DNA from: Lachnospiraceae bacterium
Lineage (GTDB): Bacteria; Bacillota; Clostridia; Lachnospirales; Lachnospiraceae
DNA length: 64,000 bases
Direction: 5' to 3'
Assembly: GCA_029067085.1 (NCBI GenBank)
Contig: JAIEFE010000015.1
Location: 119,633 to 183,632, forward strand
Under the pieces are notes generated by a model, which saw only the letters and a list, made by a program, of their open reading frames with translations, ran no database searches and was not told where the DNA came from. The translations under genes were made by a program, and so were the position numbers. Position 1 is the first letter of the stretch. Every line of letters begins with the position of its first letter. This document shows positions 52,847-61,264 of the stretch, in pieces.

Positions 52847-54856
52847 TCACTTCCTCACGATCCGATAATAGGTCCGCGCCGTCATCACATAGCTCCCCGC
52901 ATACAAAACTGCCACAGCTGCCGCAACACCGGCACAACACCGGATCAAAAGCCCGGTATCGAAGAACCGCAGGGCCGCCAGCAGGCTGTTTACCATCACG
53001 AGTCCGGCTGCGGTGTGAAGGAGCGCACCCGCAAGAGGCAGGAAGAATACCAGCAGGATCTGCCTGCGGATCGTTCCCCTGATCTCCGCGTCGCTCATGC
53101 CCACCTTCTGCATGATCCCGAAACTGTCCTGATCCTCAAACCCTTCCGAGACCTGCTTAAAGTACATGATGAGCAGGAGACACATAAAGAACAAAAGTCC
53201 AAATACCATACCGAGAAAAAGCAGGCCGCCGTTCATGGAACGATCACTGTCTCTTCCCTCCAGACCGTTTTCGAGCCGCAGAAAGTTCTCCTGTCCCTGA
53301 CACCACACTGCCCATTCCGCGATCATGGCGTCTCTCTCCTTCTCCTTCCCATCAAGCAAAATATTCAACTGCCGCACGCCGCTGTGCAGAAAACCCTCCA
53401 GATCAGTCACCCCGTTTATCTTAGCCCATGCCGTCACAAAGTCGTCAAGTACTTCCTGATCCTTCACCACGATCACATACGAAGAAGTAAAGTTAAACAT
53501 TCTGTTTTTTGCCTGCGGATACGGATAAATTCGCTCCGGTTCTTCCTTGACTGCCGCCTCCAGCCCCATAAAATTCACACGGTCAAAACCAAAAGGAGTC
53601 CCCGTGGAGTACAAGAGCACTTCATCCTTTTCCAGACTTTCGTCCTGGCCTTCCAGACGGTTATACTCATCCAGTGTAAGCAGCGTGACAGCATAATGAT
53701 CAGCAAAACCTAATCCCTCGCGGATTGTAAACGCATTGCTTCCCTCCGCCTTGCCGCAGGAAAGCTCTATGCTGTTGTAACAGTCCAGCCTCTCTATATT
53801 CTGCCCGTATTTCTCTGCAAGCTCCCTTGCCTTTTCTTCCGCCTTTTCCTTTACATTGCTGTTCTCCGAATAGGATGCCACAAAATCATAAGGATAATCG
53901 TAATAGGCAATCTGATTCATCCCCGCCCACAAACTGACCGTACAAGTCAATGTAATCACCAGCATGGTGGAAAAGATACAGATATTGGACAATCCAGCCG
54001 CATTCTTTTTCATGCGGTAGAGCATACCGGAGATCGTCACCTGATTGGCCGGGCGATAGTAGATGCTTTTTCTCGCCTTTAAAAATCTTAAGAATGCCAC
54101 GCTTCCCGAAGTAAACAGAAAATAAGTGCCTAATACTACCAGAAATACCGCCAGAAAAAAGTCTGTAAAGATCCTGCTTTCCAGCTCACTGGTGACGGAA
54201 AGGTAATAGCCGTACACCAGACAGACCAGTCCCACAGCAGTCCACAACCAGATCTTCTTAATCTCCTTCTCGCCTTTCCTGCTCTCGCTCATAAGCTCTG
54301 TGGGGTTTAGCCGGTAAAGACTCCAGAGGCTTCTTACATAAATGCAGAAGAAAACTATCGCGAAATACCGAAGCGTCTCTATGACCGCCTCCGCAGAAAA
54401 ATAAAACGCCACCTCCACATCCAGCTGCGACATGCGGAGCAGCAGCAGAAACATCAGTTTATTCAGTACAAATCCCAACAGGATTCCGGCTGACACACTG
54501 ACCAGATACAGTCCTGCATTTTCCCAGAAGAGCATGATGCCGATATGTTTCCTCTCCAGCCCCAAAAGGCTGTAAAGTCCCAGCTCCCTCTTGCGCCTTT
54601 TCTGTAAAAAGCTGCCTGCATAGAGCAGAAACAGAAATAAAATGATCGCAAGCAGTACTTTCCCGATGCTCAGCATCATCCATGCATAGGCTGCTTTGGG
54701 CAGTCTCTTCATCAGATCATTGTGTAACAGTGACGAAAACAGGTAGTAGCTGAAGACAGAAAAAAAACACGCCAACAGATACGGTCTGTAGATCAGCTTA
54801 TTTTGTTTCACCCCTCTGACAGCCATCATAGGCAATAATCTCATTTTATTCATCAT
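52847..54856 (-). CDS. BceB-type ABC permease
   Basis: 669 residues with about ten membrane helices. An FtsX-like domain and a large extracellular segment (~residues 310-530) between helices VII and VIII are the signature of antimicrobial-peptide resistance permeases. The start is AAARGVKQNK-like (MMAVRGVKQNKLIYRPYLLA). The gene overlaps the ATPase gene by 4 bases. With the adjacent kinase it probably senses and removes peptide antibiotics such as bacitracin. Confidence 0.9.
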   Translation of the reverse strand: MMNKMRLLPMMAVRGVKQNKLIYRPYLLACFFSVFSYYLFSSLLHNDLMKRLPKAAYAWMMLSIGKVLLAIILFLFLLYAGSFLQKRRKRELGLYSLLGLERKHIGIMLFWENAGLYLVSVSAGILLGFVLNKLMFLLLLRMSQLDVEVAFYFSAEAVIETLRYFAIVFFCIYVRSLWSLYRLNPTELMSESRKGEKEIKKIWLWTAVGLVCLVYGYYLSVTSELESRIFTDFFLAVFLVVLGTYFLFTSGSVAFLRFLKARKSIYYRPANQVTISGMLYRMKKNAAGLSNICIFSTMLVITLTCTVSLWAGMNQIAYYDYPYDFVASYSENSNVKEKAEEKARELAEKYGQNIERLDCYNSIELSCGKAEGSNAFTIREGLGFADHYAVTLLTLDEYNRLEGQDESLEKDEVLLYSTGTPFGFDRVNFMGLEAAVKEEPERIYPYPQAKNRMFNFTSSYVIVVKDQEVLDDFVTAWAKINGVTDLEGFLHSGVRQLNILLDGKEKERDAMIAEWAVWCQGQENFLRLENGLEGRDSDRSMNGGLLFLGMVFGLLFFMCLLLIMYFKQVSEGFEDQDSFGIMQKVGMSDAEIRGTIRRQILLVFFLPLAGALLHTAAGLVMVNSLLAALRFFDTGLLIRCCAGVAAAVAVLYAGSYVMTARTYYRIVRK

Positions 54857-55617
54857 CCCTGCTCCTCCTGCGCCTGCATCACCGTCAGAGCATCCGATAT
54901 CATGCGGTACATCGCATCCCGGTCATGCTCTCCCCTGTAGATCTGGTGGAACACACAGCCATCCTTGATGAAGAGCACACGCCCTGCATGAGCCGCTGCC
55001 TGAATGCTGTGGGTCACCATGAGGATGGTCTGTCCTTCCCCGTTGATCTCCCCGAAAAGTTTCAACAGCTTTCCGGACGCTTTGGAATCCAACGCTCCCG
55101 TGGGTTCGTCCGCCAGCACGATATCCGGTTCCGTGATCAGGGCACGGCACACCGCCGCCCGCTGCTTCTGTCCGCCCGACACCTCATAGGGGTATTTATC
55201 CAGAAGATCGTTTATGGCCAATTTGCGGGCAAGAGGCGTAAGCCGCTCCTCCATCTCCCGGTAGGCTGCCCCCGCCAGCACCAGCGGCAGGAATATATTG
55301 TCCCGCAAAGACATAGTGTCAAGCAGATTAAAATCCTGAAACACAAAGCCAAGATGATCACGCCGAAACGCACACAGGTCTTTCTGTCTGACCTGCGAAA
55401 GTTCCTGTCCGTTCAGCAATACCTGTCCGCTGGTGGCTGTGTCAAGGGAAGCCAGGATATTTAAGAGGGTAGTCTTGCCCGATCCGGATTCACCCATGAT
55501 GGCCACATACTCCCCTTCTTCCACGGAAAAATTCACATCGCTCAACGCCTGTACTTTCACCGCGCCAAAGCGGGTGGTATATGTTTTCTTTACGTTTTTT
55601 ACAGTTAGCAGTGACAT
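54853..55617 (-). CDS. BceA-type ABC ATPase
   Basis: About 254 residues. Walker A GESGSGKTTLLNI, Q-loop FVFQDFNLLD, the ABC signature VSGGQKQRAAVCRAL, Walker B DIVLADEPTGALDS and switch His in MVTHSIQAA are all present. It powers the permease. The ATG at 55617 follows AAGGAGG; an in-frame start at 55653 is unsupported. The promoter and Bce operator lie just upstream. Confidence 0.93.
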   Translation of the reverse strand: MSLLTVKNVKKTYTTRFGAVKVQALSDVNFSVEEGEYVAIMGESGSGKTTLLNILASLDTATSGQVLLNGQELSQVRQKDLCAFRRDHLGFVFQDFNLLDTMSLRDNIFLPLVLAGAAYREMEERLTPLARKLAINDLLDKYPYEVSGGQKQRAAVCRALITEPDIVLADEPTGALDSKASGKLLKLFGEINGEGQTILMVTHSIQAAAHAGRVLFIKDGCVFHQIYRGEHDRDAMYRMISDALTVMQAQEEQG

Positions 55618-55683
55618 ATCTGTCCTCCTTGTAAGATTTTCTATATAATACACAAAAAAGGAAATGTCCTGCCATATATCCAG

Positions 55684-55719
55684 CTTACATTTCCCTGTCG
55701 TAACTTACATTTTTGTAAG
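55684..55719. promoter_or_regulatory. Probable BceR operator upstream of bceA
   Basis: A perfect dyad CTTACA-N4-TGTAAG at 55704-55719, and a looser one, TTACA-N6-TGTCGTAA, at 55685-55703. The first fits the TnACA-N4-TGTAA pattern known for BceR-type regulators. It overlaps the last codons of the sensor kinase. The bceA start is about 70-100 bases away. Confidence 0.6.
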
Positions 55720-56745
55720 GATCTCCTCCTGCGCAATTCCCAGAAAGACTTTCGTCCCTTCGTTCCTCTTCGATTCCACGCGGATAGAAAGCCCCAGCCT
55801 GTCCATGATCTGCCTGCACAGATACAGGCCGATTCCCGTGGACTTGTTCCCAAGCCTTCCGTTATATCCGGTAAATCCTCGCTCAAAGATTCTCGGCAGA
55901 TCGCTCTCCTCGATTCCGATTCCCGTATCTTCTATGACAAGATAACTGCATCCTTCCGTAACACGCCTGCCTTCTCCATCCACCCCGTAGATGGAAATAG
56001 ATCCTTTCTTTGTATACTTGAGCGCGTTGGACAGGATCTGTTCGATCACGAAAGAGAACCATTTCCCATCCGTGATCACCTGCGCATGACATTCTTCCAG
56101 ATGCAGTTCCACTCCCGCGCCGCTGAAGAGAAGCCAGTATTTTTTCAGTGCCCCTTTCACCAGCTCTCCCACATCCAGCTTTGTAAAGGAAAGGTCTGCG
56201 GATATGCTCTCCATTCTGGCATAATGAAGGGCCATATCCACATACTGCCCCGTCTTGAAAACCTCCTCTCGAAGCTGTTTTGCGGTTTGTACATTTCCAT
56301 CCGCATTCTGTAAAAGCAGATCCATGGCCGCAAGCGGTACCTTGATCTGATGCGTCCACATGGTATAATAATCCGCCATGTTCTGTTGTTTCTCATCAAG
56401 CTGCGTGATCAGTGTCCTCTTCTCTGCCTCCTGCGCCGCGATGATCTGCTGGTAGGCCTGCTCTATGGCGGAAGAAGTCTGCGGCAGGTCATCTGTTCTC
56501 TCCTCTGCCGGAAGAAGGTGGCGTAATTCCCTGTATTTTCCCCGGTATTTTATAAAATCCCAAATCAGATAACAGCCGCCGAGAAAGGCTGCAAGCCCCA
56601 GCGCATAAGTCATATTCGAAAGCGCGCCCTCATAGTCGTAGAGTGCGGCTATCATCATAAAAATAAGCGCCTCCGCGATATAAAGGAAAACCGGGACAAA
56701 TCGCTCGCGCAGATATGCCGCCGGTATACTGGTTTTCTTATCCAT
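55705..56745 (-). CDS. BceS-type sensor histidine kinase
   Basis: 346 residues. Two close membrane helices (VFLYIAEALIFMMIAALYD; MTYALGLAAFLGGCYLIWDF) with almost no extracellular loop are the mark of intramembrane-sensing BceS kinases. The phospho-His is in MWTHQIKVPLAAMDLLL (near residue 130). HATPase_c has IEQILSNALKYTKKG, DTGIGIEESDLPRIFERGF and KSTGIGLYLC. It senses through the ABC transporter. The last codons contain the BceR operator. Confidence 0.93.
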   Translation of the reverse strand: MDKKTSIPAAYLRERFVPVFLYIAEALIFMMIAALYDYEGALSNMTYALGLAAFLGGCYLIWDFIKYRGKYRELRHLLPAEERTDDLPQTSSAIEQAYQQIIAAQEAEKRTLITQLDEKQQNMADYYTMWTHQIKVPLAAMDLLLQNADGNVQTAKQLREEVFKTGQYVDMALHYARMESISADLSFTKLDVGELVKGALKKYWLLFSGAGVELHLEECHAQVITDGKWFSFVIEQILSNALKYTKKGSISIYGVDGEGRRVTEGCSYLVIEDTGIGIEESDLPRIFERGFTGYNGRLGNKSTGIGLYLCRQIMDRLGLSIRVESKRNEGTKVFLGIAQEEILTKM

Positions 56746-56759
56746 ATCTTCCCTCCGCC

Positions 56760-57443
56760 TCAGAACAGTTTATACCCCACACCTTTCTTCGTCTGAATCA
56801 GGTCGCAAAGTCCGATTTCCGTCAGACGGTTGCGCAGGCGGTTTATATTTACCGTAAGGGTATTGTCATCCACAAAGCACTCGTCATCCCAGAGGCGTTT
56901 CATCAGCATATCCCGGCTGACCACACCGCCCGCCGCCTCAAAAAGTGTCTGTAAAATGCGAAACTCGTTTTTGGTCAGTTCGATCCGGCAGCTCTGCGGT
57001 TTTTGGCAAATCGAAAGTGACATATCTGTCATATTCAACAAAATGCCACGGTATTCCAGCACCGTTCCAGGTGACGTAAACGCGTAAGCCCGCCTTAAAA
57101 GCGCCTGTATCTTAGCCTGCAATATTTCCAGATCAAAGGGCTTTACCACAAAGTCATCACCGCCCATATTGACTGCCATAACCACATTCATATTGTCTGA
57201 GGCGGAGGAGATGAAAATGATCGGCACCTGCGATACCTTGCGGATTTCAGCGCACCAGTAGTATCCGTTATAAAACGGAAGGCCGATATCCATCAGCACA
57301 AGCTGGGGCTCACAGGCAGCAAACTGTCCCATCACATCTGCGAAGTCTCTGACAGTCTCCACCTCATAGCCCCATTTCTCCAGATATTTCCCGATCTGCT
57401 CCGCGATGACCGCGTCATCCTCCACCACCAAAATTCTGTACAT
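56760..57443 (-). CDS. BceR-type response regulator
   Basis: About 227 residues. Receiver (YRILVVEDDAVIAEQIGKYL; phospho-Asp in LVLMDIGLPFYNGYY; Lys in GGDDFVVKPFD) plus OmpR-type winged helix (LTKNEFRILQTLFEAAGGVV, DDNTLTVNINRLRNRLTEIG). The bceRS genes are 14 bases apart. The start at 57443 fits the family; one at 57464 also has a ribosome-binding site. Confidence 0.92.
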   Translation of the reverse strand: MYRILVVEDDAVIAEQIGKYLEKWGYEVETVRDFADVMGQFAACEPQLVLMDIGLPFYNGYYWCAEIRKVSQVPIIFISSASDNMNVVMAVNMGGDDFVVKPFDLEILQAKIQALLRRAYAFTSPGTVLEYRGILLNMTDMSLSICQKPQSCRIELTKNEFRILQTLFEAAGGVVSRDMLMKRLWDDECFVDDNTLTVNINRLRNRLTEIGLCDLIQTKKGVGYKLF

Positions 57444-57509
57444 CGTTGCCCAGCCAGTCTCCATTCGCCTCTTTATCGGTATTCAGCTTTCCGCTGTTGG
57501 TTACACCCC

Positions 57510-57538
57510 AATATACCGCAAAGCAAGGAGGATTGCAA
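57510..57538 (-). promoter_or_regulatory. bceR promoter
   Basis: Minus strand: TTGCAA (57538-57533), a 17-base spacer and TATATT (57515-57510). The -35 touches the 3' end of the sirtuin gene. Confidence 0.55.
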
Positions 57539-58468
57539 TCATAAATCCTCAATACTCTTCTTGATATCCGCATTGATACCTATCGCTCTGTCTCCAAGAC
57601 TTTCCGGCACGATAGCCTCCTTTAAGTTCAGACGAATCAGACTGATATTCTCATGTTCCCTTGCCAGCTTCTCAAACGGAAACCGGATGATAGTGGGAGT
57701 GTTAAATCCAACTCCTAATTCCAGCAATACTATATTTGCCGCCTTATCAGCCAGCATTTCCGAAAGGAATTCCCCAAATCGTCTCTCCGCCGCATGCCAG
57801 GCTTCATCCTCCACGAAATGTCTGTCTACTCGAAGATTCATATTCATAGCACCGCCGCACACCGGGCATTTCGGTACCAGCCCGGAAGGTACCTTACAAT
57901 CTTTTCTCTCACGGTCCATCTGCCGAAACAGCTCCACGCCATCATAAGTTTTCGGATGGCACCCTTTGGCACACTGGATATGAAAATAGTCCCCCTGTGT
58001 ACAGAAGATCTTTTCCTCCGAAAGTCCTGCTCTCTCAAACTGTTTATCCGCATTCGTGCTCAATACAAATATCTTTTTATCCCCAAGCATTTCCAAAAGC
58101 GTCCGGTGCAACGGCGTATGATCCGCATCGATACCTGCCAAAAGCGCCTGCTTCGACCAGTATCCCCAGAAGGATTCTTCATCGGGATAGGGGTAAAAGC
58201 CTGCGGAATACATATCCTGCATATAGGGACCTCTTCCGTATTTCTCCTGAAATTCCCCAAAGTTTTCCTCAAAAAATCTGCCGCCGTACTGTGCCCCGGC
58301 TGCCGTGGAAAGACCCGCGCCCGCCCCAATTAAAACATAGTCGGCCTTTTGCAGCATGGCAGAAGCACGCTCTATCTGCCTGTCATATGCTTCCTCCTGG
58401 AACAGGTAATCTTCTGCCGGAGTGCCTGACAAAAACTCTTGAAATGTCATTCTGTTTTTTCCGCTCAT
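57539..58468 (-). CDS. Class M sirtuin (SirTM), protein ADP-ribosyltransferase family
   Basis: About 309 residues. NAD-binding motifs VLIGAGAGLSTAAGAQYGG and STNADKQFERAG are sirtuin hallmarks. The helical insert DMYSAGFYPYPDEESFWGYW and the change from the usual catalytic His motif to TQGDYFHIQC mark the SirTM class, which ADP-ribosylates proteins rather than deacylating them. The C-terminal part has four zinc-type Cys (C...CH, CPVC). Normal SirTM neighbours (GcvH-L, LplA2, macrodomain) are not adjacent. Instead it ends a set with a nitroreductase and a radical SAM protein. The ATG at 58468 follows GGAGGGAATAAG. Confidence 0.88.
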   Translation of the reverse strand: MSGKNRMTFQEFLSGTPAEDYLFQEEAYDRQIERASAMLQKADYVLIGAGAGLSTAAGAQYGGRFFEENFGEFQEKYGRGPYMQDMYSAGFYPYPDEESFWGYWSKQALLAGIDADHTPLHRTLLEMLGDKKIFVLSTNADKQFERAGLSEEKIFCTQGDYFHIQCAKGCHPKTYDGVELFRQMDRERKDCKVPSGLVPKCPVCGGAMNMNLRVDRHFVEDEAWHAAERRFGEFLSEMLADKAANIVLLELGVGFNTPTIIRFPFEKLAREHENISLIRLNLKEAIVPESLGDRAIGINADIKKSIEDL

Positions 58469-58490
58469 CTTTCTTATTCCCTCCAACATG

Positions 58491-59105
58491 TTACCCTCTT
58501 TTCCGAACCGCTTTTACGGGACAATTTACAAAACAATTGCCACAGTGCAGACAATTATTCTGCCTGATCTTATATGGCTTTCCTTCTTCAATACATCTCT
58601 GCGGGCAATTTTTTACACAGGTTCCGCATCCGATACAGCTGTCTGTTATATCATACCCCTTTTCATGAATGATAGCATCTCCCAGCGTATAGCTTTCCCG
58701 AAAGATTGGATTGACACCCAGATTAAAATATTCGATCTCACCGCGATCAATACAAAAAATAATTCCTATGCTTCGGGTATCTCCCGGATATACATTCGAC
58801 AGATACGGCTGTTCTTCAAATATCTTATCGCGCCATTTACTCTGCTCCTCCTCCGAAACCGCATATGCCTTTCCGGATAAACGAATCATCTCCTTATACT
58901 TTGTATAGCATAAGATCTGCACTCTTCCGTCCGCAAGCAGTTCCGCGCAAAAATTTTTCCCTCTTGCGGTATAAAAGTATAATGCATCCGGCTCATAATG
59001 AATAGCGCTGATATTTCTGATCTGCGGTGCCCCCTCGCTGTCTACCGTCGCAAATGCCAGGACACCGACTAACTCCATCTTCTTAAGACAAGTCTGTAAA
59101 TCCAT
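58491..59105 (-). CDS. PNPOx-like flavoprotein fused to 2[4Fe-4S] ferredoxin
   Basis: About 204 residues. The N-terminal split-barrel (MELVGVLAFATVDSEGAPQI, ALYFYTARGKNFCAELLADG) belongs to the pyridoxamine-phosphate-oxidase/FMN-binding superfamily. The C-terminal ~60 residues carry two ferredoxin sites (CIGCGTCVKNCP, CLHCGNCFVNCP). It may pass electrons between ferredoxin and a flavin partner. A GGGAGG ribosome site fits the ATG at 59105. It lies 13 bases after the nitroreductase. Confidence 0.85.
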   Translation of the reverse strand: MDLQTCLKKMELVGVLAFATVDSEGAPQIRNISAIHYEPDALYFYTARGKNFCAELLADGRVQILCYTKYKEMIRLSGKAYAVSEEEQSKWRDKIFEEQPYLSNVYPGDTRSIGIIFCIDRGEIEYFNLGVNPIFRESYTLGDAIIHEKGYDITDSCIGCGTCVKNCPQRCIEEGKPYKIRQNNCLHCGNCFVNCPVKAVRKRG

Positions 59106-59118
59106 ATGTATTACCTCC

Positions 59119-59694
59119 CTACACAATAACCTTTACTCTGCCCAGCTTTCTAGGCTTACTCTGCGGCTGTTCCCCATCGATGTAGCCCAATATCACAAAA
59201 CAGGAACAGACATAATTCTCCGGAACTTCCCATTCCTCCATAAGCTTCCTGCCTTCTCCACCGGCAAATGTCTCCTCTCCCCTGGAAATGATACAGGAAG
59301 CGATCCCCAGCTCTGTCGCCTGCAAAACCATATTTTCTGCGATACAAAAGGCATCCGCTACCCGAAACATAAAATTGCTCTGTCCAAAGATAGCAACCAC
59401 GGTAGGCGCCCCATAGAATCCGTTTTTTATCGTAGGATCATCAATGCTGCTGGGTTGTTCCTTCGATACATAAGAACCTTCCAAACGGCTCCTATCAAAT
59501 TTTGCAAGATTCATGATGCCGATTCTGGTTGTCAATTCCGCATTATTTACGGCTATCATCATACTTCTTTGACCACCGCCTGCATTGGGCGCAAAATTTC
59601 CGGCTTCCAATATTTTATCCAAATCTTCTCTGCCGATCTGTTGTTTCGTATATTTTCTGATCGAATGTCTTGCCTTGATAAGGTCCATCAACAT
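59119..59694 (-). CDS. Nitroreductase-family flavoprotein
   Basis: About 191 residues. LIKARHSIRKYTKQQIGRED and NFAPNAGGGQRSMMIAVN match FMN-dependent nitroreductases; GIASCIISRGEETFAGGE is the C-terminal region. Such proteins reduce nitro groups, quinones or modify peptides. The start overlaps the radical SAM gene by 7 bases, so the two are probably coupled. The true substrate may be the ACGX peptide or a cofactor. Confidence 0.87.
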   Translation of the reverse strand: MLMDLIKARHSIRKYTKQQIGREDLDKILEAGNFAPNAGGGQRSMMIAVNNAELTTRIGIMNLAKFDRSRLEGSYVSKEQPSSIDDPTIKNGFYGAPTVVAIFGQSNFMFRVADAFCIAENMVLQATELGIASCIISRGEETFAGGEGRKLMEEWEVPENYVCSCFVILGYIDGEQPQSKPRKLGRVKVIV

Positions 59695-60752
59695 AATAGA
59701 CTCTCTCCTGTTATCGTATTTTTCTCTTTCCAGCACTGTGGATCCGGTGCATAAAAATTACCGCCGCTTGTTCCCGCTGCTACAGCCGGACACCCTCTGC
59801 ACCAGGGTTTCAATTCACATTTACCGCATTTTTCAAACTTCTCATACTCTCTGTAGCTTTCCATCTGACAGACCCACACATCTGCCAGTCTGTCATGAAA
59901 TACATTGGAAACCCGACTGTTCTGCACCCGCCTGCATGCATACACATCCCCGTTTGGCAGGATCGTCATATGACAATTTCCGCAGTTACAGCCGCCATAA
60001 ATCATTCCGTCTTTCGCATCCTTGGGGATTATAAATTCTCCTTTTTCATATGCATAGAGCGTCCATAGATGATCTTTTTTATTAAAATAAGTCTCACATC
60101 CGGCGGCCTCATATACTTTAAATTTCGCATCGCAGATTTCCAGCAAATCCCTATATTCCTGCGGCGTCATATTCGTGTCCTTCTCATCGCTCGTGGGACA
60201 ATACCTTGCAAAGGCAAACACGTTTGCCTGATGCGCTACCACGGTATCTATGATATCCGGAATTTCCTCCCGATTTGTCCCGGAAACAGTCGTCATGATA
60301 ACCGCCTTGATCCCCGCCTTTTTGATACAGTCTATTTTTTCCAGTGTTACATCGAAAGATCCCGGTTTTCGAAACCAGTCATGGGTTTTTTGCATACCGT
60401 CAAGAGACAACTGATACTTTTCACATCCCATCACTTTTAACATTCTGCATATTTCATCTGTCAGATGAAACGGATTCCCAAGGATGGTAAAGGGAATCTC
60501 TTTGCTTTTCAGTAAGGCAAGCAGCTTCCAGAAATCAGGATGCAGGATCGGATCTCCCCCCGTGATATAAAAATACGGAAGTCTGTGATATACTTTGCAA
60601 AAATCTTCGCAGTTTGCAACGACTTCCTGCATCTGTTCCCAGCTCATAGACTCTATCTCTTTACAATTATTTTCCGAAAAAATATAACAATGCTTGCAGC
60701 GCTGATCACATTCATCTGTAATATGCCATTGAAATGCAAAATACTCGCTCAT
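59688..60752 (-). CDS. Radical SAM/SPASM protein, ACGX system
   Basis: About 354 residues. The [4Fe-4S]-SAM motif is CDQRCKHC in FQWHITDECDQRCKHCYIF; GGDPILHP follows. SPASM cysteines at the C-terminus (CNCGNC, CGKCELKPWCRGC, then C) bind auxiliary clusters. The downstream order and the adjacent 62-residue ACGX peptide match the predicted ACGX maturation system. It probably alters Cys or neighbouring residues of the peptide. The ATG at 60752 has AGGTG; a GTG at 60761 is also possible. Confidence 0.88.
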   Translation of the reverse strand: MSEYFAFQWHITDECDQRCKHCYIFSENNCKEIESMSWEQMQEVVANCEDFCKVYHRLPYFYITGGDPILHPDFWKLLALLKSKEIPFTILGNPFHLTDEICRMLKVMGCEKYQLSLDGMQKTHDWFRKPGSFDVTLEKIDCIKKAGIKAVIMTTVSGTNREEIPDIIDTVVAHQANVFAFARYCPTSDEKDTNMTPQEYRDLLEICDAKFKVYEAAGCETYFNKKDHLWTLYAYEKGEFIIPKDAKDGMIYGGCNCGNCHMTILPNGDVYACRRVQNSRVSNVFHDRLADVWVCQMESYREYEKFEKCGKCELKPWCRGCPAVAAGTSGGNFYAPDPQCWKEKNTITGESLLC

Positions 60753-60810
60753 TTGTTTCACCTGCTCTTTATCACAATCAGTCTCACTTGACTGTTTCCA
60801 TTCTGAGATC

Positions 60811-60837
60811 GGCGGCCATCAAAAACAGACAGCCGCC
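60811..60837 (-). terminator. Possible attenuator hairpin between ACGX peptide and radical SAM genes
   Basis: GGCGGC / GCCGCC stem with a 15-base loop, in the ~108-base gap. There is no strong T run. It may reduce read-through so that more peptide than enzyme is made. Confidence 0.4.
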
Positions 60838-60860
60838 AACGTCTCTGATAAGCTCTCGGT

Positions 60861-61001
60861 TTACTTGTCGGATGCGCCACATGCACTGCCGCATGCTGCC
60901 GGTTTTTCTTCCGGTTTGTCGGACGCCCCACATGCGCTGCCGCATGCTGCCGGCTTTTCCTCCGGCTTGTCGGATGCACCACATGCCGTTCCGCATGCAG
61001 A
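60861..61001 (-). repeat. 51-base tandem repeats in the ACGX peptide gene
   Basis: Nearly three imperfect copies of a 51-base unit encode the 17-residue repeats. Differences between copies are largely synonymous, which suggests selection on the protein sequence. Confidence 0.85.
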
Positions 61002-61049
61002 GCCCACATTTTTGTCCTCGTTCCATCCTGAAATGTTTGAAAGTGCCAT
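60861..61049 (-). CDS. ACGX-repeat peptide (probable RiPP precursor)
   Basis: 62 residues. A short leader (MALSNISGWNEDKNVGS) is followed by three copies of a 17-residue unit ACGSACGASDKPEEKPA (the first has ACGTACGA; the last ends at SDK). Six Cys lie at 19, 23, 36, 40, 53 and 57. The unit is repeated in the DNA as imperfect 51-base copies. AGGAGG lies 8 bases before the ATG. It belongs to the named 'ACGX' predicted peptide family, whose final product and function are not known. No protease or exporter gene is adjacent. Confidence 0.88.
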   Translation of the reverse strand: MALSNISGWNEDKNVGSACGTACGASDKPEEKPAACGSACGASDKPEEKPAACGSACGASDK

Positions 61050-61171
61050 GATACTTACCTCCTGTTCTGAATTTATGAGACTCTTGCCTCATTGCAAATT
61101 TATCATAGCAAGGAAATTCTGACGGTGTAAGTACGCACAATAAAGTGCCCGAGTAACCCCCGGGTGGTTTA

Positions 61172-61187
61172 GTTACCTTTTGGTAAC
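61172..61187. promoter_or_regulatory. Probable HxlR operator
   Basis: A perfect dyad GTTACC-N4-GGTAAC in the divergent gap between the peptide and hxlR-type genes. A second, TGTAA-N2-TTACA, lies at 61225-61236. A TATGAT-like -10 for the peptide promoter lies about 60 bases away on the minus strand. Confidence 0.55.
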
Positions 61188-61264
61188 CTCTACCTTTTCT
61201 CATAAAGGTATGTTACACTCTATTTGTAATGTTACATTCATTTTGAAACTATTGGAGGTTTATC

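Noticed and set aside
60861..61001. The 51-base repeats as CRISPR or satellite DNA
   Set aside because: They are in frame, encode near-identical residues with synonymous differences, and have no spacers.
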